NCBI GenBank assembly: GCA_001970955.1
Contig: MPUH01000312.1
Coordinates: 1 to 64,000 of the forward strand
DNA: 64,000 bases
Direction of reading: 5' to 3'
Source of the DNA: Stentor coeruleus
Lineage: Eukaryota > Ciliophora > Heterotrichea > Heterotrichida > Stentoridae
The notes below the pieces were generated by a model. The model saw only the letters and a program-made list of their open reading frames with translations. It had not been told where the DNA came from and made no database searches. A program made the translations under genes and the position numbers. Below, in pieces: positions 62,546-64,000 of this stretch; positions within the stretch are counted from its first letter, which is position 1, and the number at the start of each line of letters is the position of its first letter.

Positions 62546-63335
62546 TTAAGTATAAGGAAAAGGGTAGCCTGAGCTGCCTTCACCTTTTTTTAACTGGACC
62601 TTTAGCCTTTTTCCCCCAATTTGGCACCCGTTCATTAATCTAACTGCATTATTCGCACTAGCCTGGTTATCAAAACTGACAAATCCAAATCCTTTGCTTT
62701 TCCCCGTGACCTTATCACACATAATCCTCGAACTAATAACATTGCCAAATGGGCTAAAACAAGAAACTAATTCACTTTCTGTCCATTCAATAGGTATATG
62801 GAAAATAAACAAATTACATCCATTTGGTCCTTGTGAATGCCCAGCAAATTTATTCCCATTATTTTCAACTATTGAATCTTTAGGTACTTCCCATTGAGTT
62901 GTTCCAGTAATACTATTAAAATAATATGGTCTTCCATCAGATGTAGTATATTGAATAAATGTTGTCGATGTTGTCGATGTTGTCAAAGTCTTCGAAGATG
63001 ATAAATCTTTAGCTTGAGCCAATCTTTCAGATTCGCCATCCGCCCACCGGAGGCGAATAGTCTAAATAAGTTATAACAAGTCTTGTGTCAAGCCGGTATA
63101 TATACTTACCTTACTTCCTTGCTTAGTTTCTTCATTAATTCTTCAGCTTCTGATTTCTTAGCAAAGGTCACATAGGCACAGCCCAGACCTATTTATATTT
63201 ACTTCTTCCCTGATCTGAAAACACTTCGACTTCTCGCACTATAGCCTGAGCAGAAAAGTATTCTTTGATCTTTTCTTGGTCCCAGTCATCTGGCAAAGAA
63301 GTCACAAATAACTTTAGAAAGTCTTCGCTTGTCAT
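62546..63335 (-). CDS. RRM-WW-RRM RNA-binding protein (CELF/FCA-like)
   Basis: The exon at 63335-63203 starts [17 protein letters not shown] and is the first half of an RRM. A 14-nt GT...AG gap (63189-63202) then continues [20 protein letters not shown] in frame. After an unresolved spliced stretch at about 63050-63105, the RRM ends [17 protein letters not shown], like FCA and CELF proteins. A WW domain follows ([20 protein letters not shown]) and a second RRM ([20 protein letters not shown]1 KGFGFVSF). Proteins of this kind regulate splicing, polyadenylation or mRNA stability. The RNA-binding assignment is safe; the exon structure of the first third is not. Confidence 0.82.
63189..63202 (-). 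other. Apparent 14-nt intron
   Basis: GTAAATATAAATAG on the minus strand; its removal keeps the RRM in frame. It is one base shorter than every other intron here, so a missing base in an A run is possible. Confidence 0.6.
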
Positions 63336-63431
63336 AAATATTATATCAGAAAAAAGTTGAAAGTTTTTAAACTTTTAGATAGGTTTTTAATATAGAAAGT
63401 ATGTTTTTTTTTATTAAAGGTTTTATGTAAG

Positions 63432-63992
63432 TTATAATCTAAATTCAGATCGAATGTTTGCTTTCATAAAAGATATTGAAGGACTTGGTTTTGTGAATTC
63501 TTTTGTTGGACTTTTCCATGTTGGTCCTGGGCTTGGGGATTTTCTTGTTATGGTAGGTAATGGGTCAGGGATATATTCAGGTACTTTCATGAACACAGCA
63601 TCAATAACATGGAGTTTTGCAGGATTAGTAGGTTTAAATGGTGCATCATGACTAGCATATTTAGCTGGGCTCTGTTTTTTAACAGGTTTTTTAACCTCTT
63701 CATGGATGTTATAAACATCTTCATCTTTATTAAGTACCTGAGGAGTATTACCAGTTGGTTTAAAAGGTCTATCAGGCATTTTAGAATGTGACTCAATCCG
63801 TTCTTTTTTCTTAAGATCCTTAGGTCTATCATAAGGTTCAGGTAAATGTTCAAAAGTTTCACCAAAAGTGACTCCAGGTGTACGGTTTGGGTCACCTTTT
63901 TTAGCTGGAGATGTATAGAAATTCCTTGGTTCCATTATAACGTTTCCATCAGCATCACGACGACGTTTAATTTTTGGTTTATCAGTTGCCAT
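63432..63992 (-). CDS. CFAP96 (C4orf47)-like ciliary protein, DUF4586
   Basis: A 186-residue basic, Pro-rich protein. It contains PFKPTNPAKLHVIDAVFMKVPEYIPDP, matching the FKPxNPxK...PEYxxDP core of the DUF4586/CFAP96 family as I know it, then THR/KSPSPGPTWKS and a terminal TKPSPSISFMKANIRSEF. The N-terminus (KIKRRRDADGNVIMEPRNFYTSPAKKGDPNRTPGVTFG) also fits the family. CFAP96 is associated with centrosomes and cilia. The product is shorter than the human protein (about 300 residues), so only the conserved C-terminal portion may be present. Confidence 0.65.
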   Translation of the reverse strand: MATDKPKIKRRRDADGNVIMEPRNFYTSPAKKGDPNRTPGVTFGETFEHLPEPYDRPKDLKKKERIESHSKMPDRPFKPTGNTPQVLNKDEDVYNIHEEVKKPVKKQSPAKYASHDAPFKPTNPAKLHVIDAVFMKVPEYIPDPLPTITRKSPSPGPTWKSPTKEFTKPSPSISFMKANIRSEFRL

Positions 63993-64000
63993 ATGTTCAA

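Noticed and set aside
63030-63062. A GC-rich self-complementary-looking patch that resembles a small ribozyme or structured RNA
   Set aside because: In the minus-strand RRM frame it encodes [12 protein letters not shown], a conserved end of an RRM, so it is coding sequence.
1-64000. Alternative genetic code (TAA/TAG or TGA reassigned, as in many ciliates)
   Set aside because: All three stop codons end recognisable full-length genes (for example TGA at 41661 and 52903, TAG at 18442 and 60726), and frames over 1000 codons contain none.
1-64000. tRNA, rRNA, snRNA, telomere repeats, CRISPR arrays, or intact mobile elements
   Set aside because: I looked for T-loop-like motifs, telomeric repeats, terminal repeats and transposase or polymerase motifs and saw none convincing; covariance-model searches could still find short RNAs.

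Overview
The window looks like macronuclear DNA of a heterotrich ciliate, most probably Stentor. The basis is as follows. It is very AT-rich and densely packed with genes. It uses the standard genetic code: TAA, TAG and TGA all end genes, while reading frames of more than 1000 codons stay open. Eight protein-confirmed spliceosomal introns are all exactly 15 nt long (GT...AG, with A at position 10 in every one), which is a known Stentor peculiarity. The species assignment is inference. The gene content (TPR-IQ, CFAP96-like, CCDC81-like, several cyclic-nucleotide-type K+ channels, a ferlin) fits a ciliated protist.

Layout. 1-9 kb: an unknown putatively lipidated protein, an ARF/ARL-like GTPase with an eroded G4 box, a secretory-pathway MsrA, a CUL3-like cullin and a long ankyrin-repeat protein. 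9.5-18.5 kb: a coiled-coil protein, a TPR-IQ protein followed after 10 nt by a ferlin-like multi-C2 protein, a decayed gene, then ATG4. 19-26.7 kb: a thioredoxin-like protein, an ABCC full transporter with a decayed ABCC fragment behind it, and a C2-like/coiled-coil protein. 28-39 kb: a hypothetical protein, a SAM-cyclin-Y fusion, an ATP9/Neo1-type P4-ATPase 15 nt behind it, an EF-hand-like protein, a Lys-rich protein, a decayed HAD phosphatase and an AAAP amino-acid transporter. 40-50 kb: an MDR reductase, a PH-domain protein, an SLC25A38-like mitochondrial carrier, a CCDC81-like HU-domain protein, several unknowns and an M20 metallopeptidase. 50-64 kb: an RCC1/coiled-coil protein, two tandem divergent CNBD K+ channels, a DHHC palmitoyltransferase divergent (18-nt gap) from a third CNBD K+ channel, a mitochondrial-type DnaJ, an RRM-WW-RRM RNA-binding protein and a CFAP96/DUF4586-like protein.

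The genes do not form one pathway. Themes are membrane signalling and trafficking (three K+ channels, ferlin, flippase, ABCC, ARL, PH, DHHC), cilia and the cytoskeleton, protein turnover (cullin, ATG4, M20, DnaJ) and methionine/thiol redox repair.

Two technical points matter to a user. Ten single-N positions are each flanked by near-perfect 40-124 bp direct copies; these look like unmerged contig overlaps and inflate or break several genes. Three further exact tandem duplications without an N (in ATG4, the MDR reductase and the RCC1 gene) may have the same origin. Several intergenic stretches are not empty: they hold decayed genes, the clearest being a HAD phosphatase and an ABCC fragment. 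I found no tRNA, rRNA, CRISPR array, virus-like element or intact transposon, and I do not see a convincing wholly new system. The SAM-cyclin-Y fusion and the extreme gene packing are the most interesting biology.
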